A stretch of 64,000 bases of DNA from Szabonella alba (GTDB taxonomy: Bacteria > Pseudomonadota > Alphaproteobacteria > Rhodobacterales > Rhodobacteraceae). The stretch lies in assembly GCF_016765775.1 (NCBI RefSeq), contig NZ_JAESVN010000001.1, positions 806,001 to 870,000 of the forward strand, given 5' to 3'. The notes under the pieces were generated by a model. It was not told the DNA's origin, did not search any database, and saw only the letters and a list, made by a program, of their open reading frames with translations. Both the position numbers and the translations under genes were made by a program. This document shows, one piece after another, positions 45,070-52,662 of this stretch (its first letter is position 1; every line of letters begins with the position of its first letter).

Positions 45070-46004
45070 GCCTGCGGAACGCCCGGGCGCGGTCCATGGT
45101 CGAATGGCCGACGCTGGCGCTGTTTGCCGCGACGCTGATCCTCTGGGCTCTGGCGACATCATCGCTTTACACGTTTTCACCACTGGCAGGCATCCTGCTT
45201 GCCGGAATCGCGATTGCACAATTCTCCTCGCTTCAGCATGAGGCGCTGCACGGCCATCCGTTCCGCTCGGCCAGACTGAACGAGGTGATCGCCACGCCCG
45301 GCCTGTCGTTGACCGTGCCATACGGGCGCTTTCGCGAAACCCATCTGGCCCATCACCATGATCCGGTGCTGACCGATCCCTATGACGATCCCGAAAGCAA
45401 TTATCTCGATCCGGCGGTCTGGGCGCGGATGCCTGCCGGACTGCGTGCGCTGATGCGGGTCAACAACACGCTGCTGGGACGGGTGGTGATCGGGCCGATG
45501 ATCGGCAATGCGATCTGGTTGATGGGGGAGGCGCGGCTGCTTTGGGCCGATGCGCCGGGCGTCCGGCGCGACTGGGGGCGGCATCTGCTGGGTCTGGTGC
45601 CGGTTCTGGGCTGGCTCTGGCTGGCGGCGATGCCGTGGTGGGCCTATCTGCTGGCGGTCTGGCTGGGCCATGGGCTGCTGAAGATCCGCACCTTCCTTGA
45701 ACATCGCGCGCATGACGCCGCCCGTGCCCGCACGGTCATCATCGAGGATCGCGGCCCGTTGGCGCTGCTGTTTCTGAACAACAATTTCCATGCGGTGCAT
45801 CACATGCATCCGCAGGTGGCCTGGTATCATCTGCCGGCACTTTATGCCGCGAACCGCGCCCATTACCTCAGCCGGAACGAAGGCTATGCCTATCGCAGCT
45901 ATGCGCAGGTATTCCGCAGCCATTTCCTGCGCGCCAAGGATCCTGTTCCGCATCCTCTGTATGTCCCGCCCTCTGATGCACCACCCGCAGGGCCGCAGGG
46001 CTGA
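45066..46004 (+). CDS. Membrane fatty acid desaturase family protein
   Basis: Di-iron membrane desaturase or hydroxylase, 312 residues. The three His boxes are HEALHGH (residues 58-64), HLAHHHD (about 93-99) and NNNFHAVHH (near 240), with LKIRTFLEHR before the last. Four to six membrane segments surround them. The substrate may be a lipid acyl chain or another hydrophobic compound such as a carotenoid; the short length fits bacterial acyl-lipid desaturase relatives. It is translationally coupled to DUF2061, which hints at a membrane complex. Confidence 0.87.
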   Translation: MSLRNARARSMVEWPTLALFAATLILWALATSSLYTFSPLAGILLAGIAIAQFSSLQHEALHGHPFRSARLNEVIATPGLSLTVPYGRFRETHLAHHHDPVLTDPYDDPESNYLDPAVWARMPAGLRALMRVNNTLLGRVVIGPMIGNAIWLMGEARLLWADAPGVRRDWGRHLLGLVPVLGWLWLAAMPWWAYLLAVWLGHGLLKIRTFLEHRAHDAARARTVIIEDRGPLALLFLNNNFHAVHHMHPQVAWYHLPALYAANRAHYLSRNEGYAYRSYAQVFRSHFLRAKDPVPHPLYVPPSDAPPAGPQG

Positions 46005-46059
46005 AACCGGGTGACGGGCACCGCTTGCCGGGGCCTGCGCGCCATGCCATGCAGACGCC

Positions 46060-46956
46060 ATGGAACTTTGGGTCATCGCCACCTTTCTGGCTGCCGCCGT
46101 GCAGACGCTGCGCTTTTCGCTGCAAAAGCGGCTGAAAGGGCTTGGCCTTTCGACCGGGGGGGCGACGTTTTCGCGCTTTCTGTTCGCAGTGCCGCTGGCG
46201 GCGGGGGGGGCCTTGCTGCTGGCGCAGACGGGCGGTCATGCGATTGCCCTGCCGGGGCCGGTTTTCTGGGCCTATGCCATGTCGGGCGGCGTGGCGCAGA
46301 TCATCGCGACCTTCTGCACCGTGGCGCTGTTTTCCGAACGCAGCTTTGCCGTCGGCATCGCCTTCACCAAGACCGAGACGATACAGGTCGCGGTGTTTTC
46401 CGCGCTCTTGCTGGGCGAGGCGGTCAGCCCTGCCGGGGCGTTGGCCATCGTGATCGGCTTTGCCGGGGTGATCCTGCTGTCGCGCCCGCCGGGGGGCTGG
46501 CGGCAGGGGCGGGTCTTCAACCGTGCCACGGTTCTGGGGCTGCTGGCGGGCGGGTTCTTTGGCCTGTCGGCCATCGGTTATCGCGGTGCAACGCTGGAGA
46601 TCGACAGCGTGGACGCGCTCTATCGTGCCGCCGCAGCACTGGCCTGCGTGACGGCCTTCCAGACCGTTGCCATGGCGCTGTGGCTGCTGTGGCGGGAACC
46701 GGGGGAGTTGGGCCGCGTGTTGCGGGCGTGGCGCGCAACCCTGCCTGTCGGGGTGACGGGTGTGGCCGGATCCTATGGCTGGTTCATCGCCTTTGCGCTG
46801 CAGAACGCGGCCTATGTTCGGGCGGTGGGGCAGGTGGAACTGATCTTCTCGATCCTCGCCTCGATGCTGTTTTTCCGCGAGGTGCCGACCCGGCGAGAGG
46901 TGGCGGGCATGGCGCTGCTGGGGATCTCGATCCTGCTGATCGTGCTGTCGCGTTAG
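46060..46956 (+). CDS. EamA-type DMT-family transporter
   Basis: The 298-residue protein has ten hydrophobic segments in two repeated halves, as in drug/metabolite transporters. The first half ends SALLLGEAVSPAGALAIVIGFAGVILLS and the second FSILASMLFFREVPTRREVAGMALLGISILLI, the paired EamA motifs (each given here as one example: LLLGEAVSPAGAL and MLFFREVPTRREV). It starts 55 bases after the desaturase. The substrate is unknown. Confidence 0.87.
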   Translation: MELWVIATFLAAAVQTLRFSLQKRLKGLGLSTGGATFSRFLFAVPLAAGGALLLAQTGGHAIALPGPVFWAYAMSGGVAQIIATFCTVALFSERSFAVGIAFTKTETIQVAVFSALLLGEAVSPAGALAIVIGFAGVILLSRPPGGWRQGRVFNRATVLGLLAGGFFGLSAIGYRGATLEIDSVDALYRAAAALACVTAFQTVAMALWLLWREPGELGRVLRAWRATLPVGVTGVAGSYGWFIAFALQNAAYVRAVGQVELIFSILASMLFFREVPTRREVAGMALLGISILLIVLSR

Positions 46957-46968
46957 GTTGCGCGGACA

Positions 46969-47661
46969 TCACTCCAAGCGGCGGAACCGGGGCCGGTCGC
47001 CGGAATTGTCGAAAAACGGCACGCCCGCCGGGTCTGGCCCGCAGTCCAGCATTGCCTTGGCCTCGGACAGCACAACCTCGGTGATGAAAGGCAGATCCAG
47101 CCGCCGCGCCTCGGCCAGTGCCACCCAGTGCAGATGCGAGAGTTCATCCGAGGCGGCCCTGAAATCATTCAGATCGCCCGCAATCCCGGCGGCATCGGCC
47201 AGAAAGAACCGCGCATCAAAGCGGCGCGGGCGGCCCGGTGGCGTGATCGCGCGGAACAGGAACCGCAGCCCCGAGGCCGCAGGGCAAAGGCCGCGTTCGG
47301 CAAAGGCGCGCCAGTCTTCGCCCCGGTCGGCGGGGGGCTGTGTCCAGTTTCCGGGCTGGCCAAGGGCAAGGCCTGTCTCCTCCCACAATTCGCGGATCGC
47401 AGCGGCGGCCAGCGTCTCCGGTCGCCGGGGGCTTTCGATGCCTAGACGGCGGGCGCAAAGCCTCGGCAGGCTGCCGCCAAGGCGCACATGATCGTCGGCA
47501 GGATCGACCGCGCCGCCGGGAAAGACGAATTTCGACGGCATGAAGGCCGCGCCTGCGCCGCGCTGACCCATCAGGATCTCGACACCGCTCGCCGCCACCC
47601 TGCGCCACAGCACGATCGTCGCGGCATCGCGGATCGCGGGCGGCGCTGCCGGTTCAGCCAC
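46969..47661 (-). CDS. Nudix hydrolase (NUDT19/RP2-like)
   Basis: The 230-residue protein has the divided Nudix region of this branch: FVFPGGAVDPADD, an insert of about 30 residues, then AAAIRELWEETGLALG with the catalytic REUxEExGU. The insert between the glycine motif and the REUxEE helix marks the NUDT7/NUDT19-type enzymes that cleave CoA or related compounds. RFLFRAITPPGRPRRFDARFFL is also typical. It overlaps the upstream DUF983 gene by 8 bases and is convergent with the DMT transporter. Confidence 0.87.
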   Translation of the reverse strand: MAEPAAPPAIRDAATIVLWRRVAASGVEILMGQRGAGAAFMPSKFVFPGGAVDPADDHVRLGGSLPRLCARRLGIESPRRPETLAAAAIRELWEETGLALGQPGNWTQPPADRGEDWRAFAERGLCPAASGLRFLFRAITPPGRPRRFDARFFLADAAGIAGDLNDFRAASDELSHLHWVALAEARRLDLPFITEVVLSEAKAMLDCGPDPAGVPFFDNSGDRPRFRRLE

Positions 47662-48058
47662 GCTGTGCGAATCCGTGCATCCGCCGCGACCATTGCATCG
47701 CCACGACCATACCTTTCAGCCGGGGCAGCAGGAACAGCGACAGCGCAACCGTGCCGATGGTGAAGATCGTCGCCAGCACCATCGGATCCGGGCGGAATTT
47801 CACGAAGACCCACAGGATCAGCGGGGCAAGGATATGCCCGACGATCAGGATGGTCAGATAGGCGGGCCCGTCATCGGCGCGGTGATGGTGCAGTTCCTCA
47901 CCACAAACCGGGCAGGCATCGCGCACGGTCAGATAGCCGCGCAGCATCGGCCCGGATCCGCAGGCCGGGCAACGGCAGCGCCAGCCGCGCCGCAGCGCCG
48001 CACTCACCTGCCGTTCCTCAGGCTCGGGCGTGTCGAAGGTCATGCTTTGGTCGGTCAT
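47654..48058 (-). CDS. DUF983 family membrane protein
   Basis: The 134-residue protein has two zinc-binding-like pairs, CRCPACGSG and CPVCGEELHHHRADDGPAY, followed by two membrane helices (LTILIVGHILAPLILWVFV and VLATIFTIGTVALSLFLL) and LPRLKGMVVAMQW, as in DUF983. The function is unknown; relatives are often near cytochrome oxidase assembly genes or, as here, a Nudix gene. It overlaps the Nudix gene by 8 bases. Confidence 0.87.
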   Translation of the reverse strand: MTDQSMTFDTPEPEERQVSAALRRGWRCRCPACGSGPMLRGYLTVRDACPVCGEELHHHRADDGPAYLTILIVGHILAPLILWVFVKFRPDPMVLATIFTIGTVALSLFLLPRLKGMVVAMQWSRRMHGFAQRG

Positions 48059-48284
48059 GATGGGCCATCCCGTCAGGGTGATGATTGAACCCTATCTACG
48101 CCTCCTTGTCCCGAAAGGGGAGGGGGTGCGGCCTGCCCGCGTCGCCATGTCGCAAAACCCGTATCGCAAGATCCGCAGCGCAAAAAATCGCAGGCCCCGC
48201 GACGGAAATACCCGCCGCCTGCGTGTGAAGGGCATGAGGATGACGAAACAACGTCAGCCCGAGCATGAAGAACAGGAGAACGCA

Positions 48285-48932
48285 ATGAAACGCAACGCAG
48301 CCCTGACAAGCCTTTTCGCCGTGGCCGCGATGGTTGGCGCCACGCTGTCCACGACTGTCGAGGCGCAGTCGCGCGGCCCCGGAATGGGCGCGATGGCAGG
48401 CGGCTTCGATTTTGCAGCTGCCGATGCCGATAGCGACGGCAAGGTGACGGCCGAGGAATTGCAAAGCTGGCGGGCGGCCCGTGCGGCGGCACTGGACGCC
48501 GATGGCGACGGGCGCATCAGCGCGGACGAACTGGTTGCCGCGCAGATGCGCGCCGCCGAAGCCCGCGCCACGGCCCGCGCCGAGCGCATGATCGCGCGGT
48601 TTGACACCGATGGTGACGGGCTGATCACGGCGGCGGAACTGCTGGCAGGCGGCGACCGGCTGGCCGCGATGTTCGATCGGATCGACCGGGATGAGGACGG
48701 GGCGCTGACCGAAGAGGATCTGCAGAAGATGCAGCATCGCATGATGCAGCGTCATGACCGGGCACGGGGCGAACACCGCGCCCGCGCGCATCGTGAGGGC
48801 GGGCATCGCGAAAAGGGTGCGCATCATCGCGGCTGGGACAAGCGGGGTGACCGGGCCGAGCGCGCAGGCGCAGCCGATGAGGCCGCCCCCGCCACGGCCC
48901 CCGAGGCCGAAAATGGCGCCACCGAAGACTGA
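48285..48932 (+). CDS. Secreted EF-hand protein with a His-rich tail
   Basis: The 215-residue protein has a signal peptide (MKRNAALTSLFAVAAMVGATLSTTVEAQ) and four EF-hand loops: DADSDGKVTAEE, DADGDGRISADE, DTDGDGLITAAE and DRDEDGALTEED, each with the calcium-ligand spacing. The C-terminal 60 residues are rich in His, Arg and Glu (GEHRARAHREGGHREKGAHHRG), a possible transition-metal site, and end acidic. CAGGAG lies before the ATG; the long upstream reading is rejected. It is followed by an ECF sigma, an anti-sigma-like and a metal-sensor gene in the same direction, suggesting a metal- or calcium-linked envelope response. Confidence 0.85.
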   Translation: MKRNAALTSLFAVAAMVGATLSTTVEAQSRGPGMGAMAGGFDFAAADADSDGKVTAEELQSWRAARAAALDADGDGRISADELVAAQMRAAEARATARAERMIARFDTDGDGLITAAELLAGGDRLAAMFDRIDRDEDGALTEEDLQKMQHRMMQRHDRARGEHRARAHREGGHREKGAHHRGWDKRGDRAERAGAADEAAPATAPEAENGATED

Positions 48933-49050
48933 ACTGCGGACTGAACGGTGAAAACCGGTCAGGCAGAACCGGTCGGGCAAGACTGGTCGGGCAGGACTGA
49001 ACGGGGGATATCCCCCCTGCCGTCCGGAGGGACAGGCCCCTTCGGACGGC
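48927..49050 (+). repeat. Short tandem repeats, palindrome and hairpin between the EF-hand and ECF genes
   Basis: GACTGAAC occurs three times (48927, 48939, 48995). Three tandem 14-base units run from 48955 to 48996: CCGGTCAGGCAGAA, CCGGTCGGGCAAGA, CTGGTCGGGCAGGA. They are followed by the perfect palindrome GGGGGATATCCCCC (49003-49016) and a hairpin GCCGTCCG...CGGACGGC (49019-49050). The last is a likely transcript end of the EF-hand gene. The 255-base gap holds no recognised coding sequence. Confidence 0.65.
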
Positions 49051-49187
49051 GGCCTTGACAGAGTCTTCTGGGGCCTCGCGAAAGGGGAAACCATGACGCG
49101 GGGTCGCGGAAAGTCAGGGTTGCAAGGCGGGCGCGGTGCTATGGCGCGCTCTGGAATGACGGGCACAAAGCCTGTATCGCCGACAGG

Positions 49188-49787
49188 ATGACGATGGCGC
49201 TGGACGATACATCCGATCTGCCCGACGAGGCGCTGCTGGTGCTTTACGCCAATGGCGATCCTGCCGCTGCGCGGGCGCTGACCCTTCGGCTGGTGCCGCG
49301 TCTGATGGCATATGCCACGCGGATGCTGGGCGGCGACCGGGCCGAGGCCGAGGATATCGCGCAGGAAGCCATGCTGCGGCTTTGGCGTATCGCGCCTGAC
49401 TGGCGCAGCGGTGAGGCGCAGGTGTCCACCTGGGCTTACCGGGTGGCGGGCAATCTGTGCACCGACCGGCTGCGCGCCCGCCGCCTGCGCCGCCCGGTCA
49501 CGCTGGAGGATGCGCCCGAATTGTTGTCGGACGCGGCGGATGTGGAAACGGAAATGATGCAGACCGACCGGCATCGGGCGCTGACTGCGGCGCTGGCGGA
49601 ACTGCCCGAACGGCAGCGGCAGGCCGTGGTGCTGCGGCATATCGAGGGGCTGGCCAATCCCGAGATCGCCGTGGTGATGGAAATCGGCGTCGAGGCGGTC
49701 GAAAGCCTGACCGCAAGGGGCAAGCGCGGATTGGCAGCACTTCTGGCCGGGCGCAGGCCCGAACTTGGCTATGGCGAAGGAGACTGA
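49188..49787 (+). CDS. ECF-type RNA polymerase sigma factor
   Basis: The 199-residue factor has region 2 (LMAYATRMLGGDRAEAEDIAQEAMLRLWR, quoted part DRAEAEDIAQEAMLRLWR, and WAYRVAGNLCTDRLRARR) and region 4 (ALAELPERQRQAVVLRHIEGLANPEIAVVM, part LPERQRQAVVLRHIEGL, then VESLTARGKRGLA). It lacks a C-terminal extension. ATGs at 49188 and 49194 are both possible. The next two genes encode an anti-sigma-like membrane protein and a CnrX/ZraP-like sensor, an arrangement like the CnrYXH metal-response system. Confidence 0.9.
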   Translation: MTMALDDTSDLPDEALLVLYANGDPAAARALTLRLVPRLMAYATRMLGGDRAEAEDIAQEAMLRLWRIAPDWRSGEAQVSTWAYRVAGNLCTDRLRARRLRRPVTLEDAPELLSDAADVETEMMQTDRHRALTAALAELPERQRQAVVLRHIEGLANPEIAVVMEIGVEAVESLTARGKRGLAALLAGRRPELGYGEGD

Positions 49788-49788
49788 G

Positions 49789-50172
49789 ATGGACGAGCGC
49801 GACCTTGACGATCTGTTGCACGAGGCCCGGACCGCGCCGCGCCCTGCGGCCCCCGCCGCGCTGACCGACCGGGTTCTGGCCGCAGCTTTGGCCGAGCAGG
49901 AGGCGCGGCACCCGGCCCGCCGGTCAGTGGCTGCGCGCCCTGACATGGCGCAGCGCGGATCCCTTGCCGGGATCTGGCAGGCCATGCTGGGGGCCATCGG
50001 CGGCGGGCGGGCGCTGGCGGGGCTGTCGACGGCGGCGCTGGCCGGGCTCTGGCTGGGTCTTGCCGCCCCGGCCCCGGTGGCCGCCCTGACCGAAAGCGTG
50101 TGGCCCGCACAGTCGCAGCTGGACCTTGTGGAATTGCTGCCCGATGATATCGACTTTCTGGAGGAGGGCTGA
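49789..50172 (+). CDS. Putative membrane anti-sigma factor
   Basis: The 127-residue protein has an N-terminal cytoplasmic part (DERDLDDLLHEARTAPRP...LTDRVLAAALAEQEARHPARR), one membrane helix at about 83-101 (LAGLSTAALAGLWLGLAAP) and a short acidic periplasmic tail (LLPDDIDFLEEG). No zinc anti-sigma motif is present. AAGGAG lies 6 bases before the ATG. The order sigma, single-pass membrane protein, periplasmic sensor makes an anti-sigma role likely, by position and topology alone. Confidence 0.7.
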   Translation: MDERDLDDLLHEARTAPRPAAPAALTDRVLAAALAEQEARHPARRSVAARPDMAQRGSLAGIWQAMLGAIGGGRALAGLSTAALAGLWLGLAAPAPVAALTESVWPAQSQLDLVELLPDDIDFLEEG

Positions 50173-50175
50173 GCC

Positions 50176-50763
50176 ATGGCTGAAAACCGGCAACCGGGAA
50201 CAGACAACCAGCCCTTGCCATCCGATCCGCCCGGCCGCCCGGGGAAGTGGCTGAAAACCGTTCTGGTCCTGTCGCTTGCGCTTAATCTGGGGGTGGCGGG
50301 GCTGGTGCTGGGCAACCATCTGAAAGGGCGGGGCGAGGGGCCGCGCCCGCATTCGGTGCGCGATCTGGGCTTTGGGTTCTTCGGTCCTGCCCTGACCGAG
50401 GAAGATCACCATGCCCTGCGCGCGGCCTTTGTCGAACGCGCGCCCGATCTGCGGGAAGCCAGAGCCGCGATGCGCGAGGATCTGACGGCGGTTCTGGCCG
50501 CGATCCGGGCCGAGCCATTCGATGTCGACGGGTTTGAGGCCGCGCTGTCGCGCAGTTCCGCCCGCTCGATGGAGCGGCGTGCGCTGGGGGAGGCGCTGAT
50601 CCGGGATCATCTGGCGGGGCTGGACGCCGCCGCGCGGGCGCAATTCGCCGAACGTTTGGAAGACGGCCTGCGCCGCCGCGCCGAGGCGCGGGAAAAGCGG
50701 CGCGAGGGCAGGCCCGATGATGAACCGGCAGGGCAGGAGGACGGTCCGCCCTCCCGGCCCTGA
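50176..50763 (+). CDS. Periplasmic heavy-metal sensor-like protein (CnrX/ZraP fold)
   Basis: The 195-residue protein has an N-terminal membrane anchor (about residues 25-45, WLKTVLVLSLALNLGVAGLVLG) and a periplasmic helical hairpin (LTEEDHHALRAAFVERAPDLREARAAMREDLTAVLAAIR is its first part; quoted as DHHALRAAFVERAPDL). This fits the CnrX/ZraP/CpxP-like family, which senses metals or envelope stress. His residues occur at the helix start (EEDHHA). The tail is charged and Pro-rich. It starts 3 bases after the anti-sigma gene. Which metal it binds is not readable. Confidence 0.78.
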   Translation: MAENRQPGTDNQPLPSDPPGRPGKWLKTVLVLSLALNLGVAGLVLGNHLKGRGEGPRPHSVRDLGFGFFGPALTEEDHHALRAAFVERAPDLREARAAMREDLTAVLAAIRAEPFDVDGFEAALSRSSARSMERRALGEALIRDHLAGLDAAARAQFAERLEDGLRRRAEAREKRREGRPDDEPAGQEDGPPSRP

Positions 50764-50794
50764 AGGAGCAGCGCCCGCACCCGTTGCGATGAGT

Positions 50795-51388
50795 CTATCT
50801 CAGCGCCTGCCGGACCCGTTCCAGCGCGATTTCCGGCGGGCTTTGATAGGAGATGTTCGTGACGAACCGGCCTCGCGCATCGAAGGCCAGCACTGATGAC
50901 GAATGGTCCATCGTGTAATCGTCGCCCTCCAACGGCACCTTGCGCGCAAAGACGCGGAAGGCGCCCTGCGCTTTCAGGCTTTCCGCCTCGGACCCGGTGA
51001 CCCCCACCGCCCCGGGCAGCCAGCCGATATATTCAGCCAGCACTTCGGGCGTATCGCGTTCGGGGTCGACGCTGATCATGAAGATACGCAGATCGCGCGC
51101 CTCATCCCCCAATGTCTCCTGCCAGAGACCGATATCGCCCAGGGTGGTCGGGCAGACATCGGGGCAATGGGTGAAGCCGAAGAACACCAGCGAAGGCGCG
51201 CCCTGCAGGCTGTCCTGCGTGAAGGGCTGGCCGTCGGTCGTGACCAGCCGGTAATCGCCGCGCCCGAAATCATCGGGCGTCAGCGTCTGCTGCGCCCGGT
51301 CCCCCATCAGAACCCAGCCCGCCCCGGCAATTCCGGCCGAAACCACGGCCAGCGCGCCGATCAATGCGACCCCGCGCAGCAGGGTCAT
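50795..51388 (-). CDS. Sco-family copper chaperone (second of two)
   Basis: The 197-residue membrane-anchored thioredoxin-fold protein (anchor about residues 5-28) has the copper site CPDVCP in GFTHCPDVCPTTL and the distal His in YTMDHSSSV, so it can bind copper and help to build the CuA site of cytochrome oxidase. It overlaps the first Sco gene by ATGA and shares its whole layout (LVTTDGQPFTQDSLQGAPSLVFFGF against LVTTEGQPFTESSLTGQPSLVFFGF; excerpt LVTTDGQPFT), so the pair arose by tandem duplication. It is the last gene of the copper operon. Confidence 0.9.
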   Translation of the reverse strand: MTLLRGVALIGALAVVSAGIAGAGWVLMGDRAQQTLTPDDFGRGDYRLVTTDGQPFTQDSLQGAPSLVFFGFTHCPDVCPTTLGDIGLWQETLGDEARDLRIFMISVDPERDTPEVLAEYIGWLPGAVGVTGSEAESLKAQGAFRVFARKVPLEGDDYTMDHSSSVLAFDARGRFVTNISYQSPPEIALERVRQALR

Positions 51389-52002
51389 CCCTGACCCTCC
51401 AGAAAGCGGCGCAGCTTGGCCGTGACCTGTTCGGGATCTTCCTGATAGGTGAAGATCTGGTTGTATCGGCCCTGATCGTCGAACAGCATCACATAGGCGC
51501 TGTGATCCATCGTATAGCTGCCGCCCTCCAGCGGCACGCGGCGCGCGAAGATGCGGAAGGATTGCAGCGCCTTTTCCAGTTCCGCAGCCTCCCCCGTCAC
51601 CCCGGTCGCGCCCGGCAGCCATGAGACGTAATCGCGCAGCACCTCGGGCGTGTCGCGCTCGGGATCCACGGTGACCAGCCAGACCTTCAGATCCCCGGCC
51701 AGCGGACCGAGTGTGTCCTTCCACCCCAGAATCTCTCCCAAAGTGGTGGGGCAGACATCGGGGCAATGCGTGAAGCCGAAAAACACCAGTGAGGGTTGCC
51801 CTGTCAGGCTGCTTTCCGTGAAGGGCTGGCCTTCGGTCGTGACCAGCCGGTATTCGCCCTGTCCCAGCGTATCGGTCAGTTGCGCCTCGGGTTGTGGAGG
51901 GGTGCGGCCCGGCATGAACAGCCATGTCGCGCCAAGGCCCGCGATCAGCACCAGCCCCCAGAGAACGAAGCGGAGCCTGCGGAGGGAGGGTTTTTGTGCC
52001 AT
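51385..52002 (-). CDS. Sco-family copper chaperone (first of two)
   Basis: The 205-residue protein has an N-terminal anchor (FVLWGLVLIAGLGATWLF), CPDVCP in the copper site and the His in YTMDHSAYV. AGGA lies 7 bases before the ATG; a longer in-frame reading is rejected. It follows the PCuAC gene by 1 base, and PCuAC proteins are known to hand copper to CuA sites alongside Sco. Together with its downstream copy it suggests two oxidases or a split of copper delivery and thiol reduction. Confidence 0.9.
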   Translation of the reverse strand: MAQKPSLRRLRFVLWGLVLIAGLGATWLFMPGRTPPQPEAQLTDTLGQGEYRLVTTEGQPFTESSLTGQPSLVFFGFTHCPDVCPTTLGEILGWKDTLGPLAGDLKVWLVTVDPERDTPEVLRDYVSWLPGATGVTGEAAELEKALQSFRIFARRVPLEGGSYTMDHSAYVMLFDDQGRYNQIFTYQEDPEQVTAKLRRFLEGQG

Positions 52003-52003
52003 A

Positions 52004-52645
52004 TTAATGTCCTGCCTTCCCGCCTTTGGCCGCGCCGGTGTCAGTGCCGCCTGTCGCGTCGTCGTGGCCGTGATTATGGCCGTGAGAATGCTCATGACCT
52101 GACGCGGCCCCCTCTGCCGTCTCCGGCGCGCTGCGGGCGTTCAGCGCCACGATGTCGAAAACGACCGTCGCCTCGCCGGCCTGCTCGAACTGCAATAGCA
52201 TTTCGACGCGCTGCCCCTCGACCAGCGGTTCGGCCAGACCCATCAGCATCAGGTGAAAGCCGCCCGGTTCCAGCATCACGCTTTGCCCCGCCGGGATCAT
52301 CAGACCGTCGCGCAACTGGCGCATGGTCATCACGCCGTCCTTGTGCTCCATCATATGGATCTGCACCTCGGGGGCCACGGCGGCGGTGACGCCGGTCAGC
52401 CGGTCATCCCCGGCCCCGTCATTGCGGATGGTCAGATAGGCCCCGCCGACCGGCGCACGGGGCAGGGTGGCGCGGGCAAAGGCGCCGGAAATATGCAATT
52501 CGCCTGCCTGCACCTCCTGGCTTCCGTTCGGCGCCGGGGCGTGGCTGGCATGGCCGCCCTGCTGGGCATGGGCCACAAGCGGGATCGCCAGCGGCAGTGC
52601 CGCAAGGGCCGATCCCAGAACAAGGCTGCGAAGGATGGGTGTCAT
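52004..52645 (-). CDS. PCu(A)C-type periplasmic copper chaperone
   Basis: The 213-residue protein has a signal peptide (to about residue 28, LAIPLVAHAQ) and the PCuAC domain with the copper motif H(M)x10Mx21HxM: HMMEHKDGVMTMRQL, then PGGFHLMLMGL. The C-terminal 35 residues are rich in His, Gly and Asp (GHEHSHGHNHGHDD), a further metal-binding tail common in alphaproteobacteria. AGGAG precedes the ATG. It sits between the CopC-CopD fusion and two Sco genes. Confidence 0.92.
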   Translation of the reverse strand: MTPILRSLVLGSALAALPLAIPLVAHAQQGGHASHAPAPNGSQEVQAGELHISGAFARATLPRAPVGGAYLTIRNDGAGDDRLTGVTAAVAPEVQIHMMEHKDGVMTMRQLRDGLMIPAGQSVMLEPGGFHLMLMGLAEPLVEGQRVEMLLQFEQAGEATVVFDIVALNARSAPETAEGAASGHEHSHGHNHGHDDATGGTDTGAAKGGKAGH

Positions 52646-52662
52646 GGTCTGCTCCTGTCTGT

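Noticed and set aside
48096-50315. Minus-strand frame of 739 codons opposite the EF-hand and ECF genes
   Set aside because: The sense strand has four consecutive genes with ribosome sites and clear domains; the antisense product is Arg/Ser/Pro-rich.
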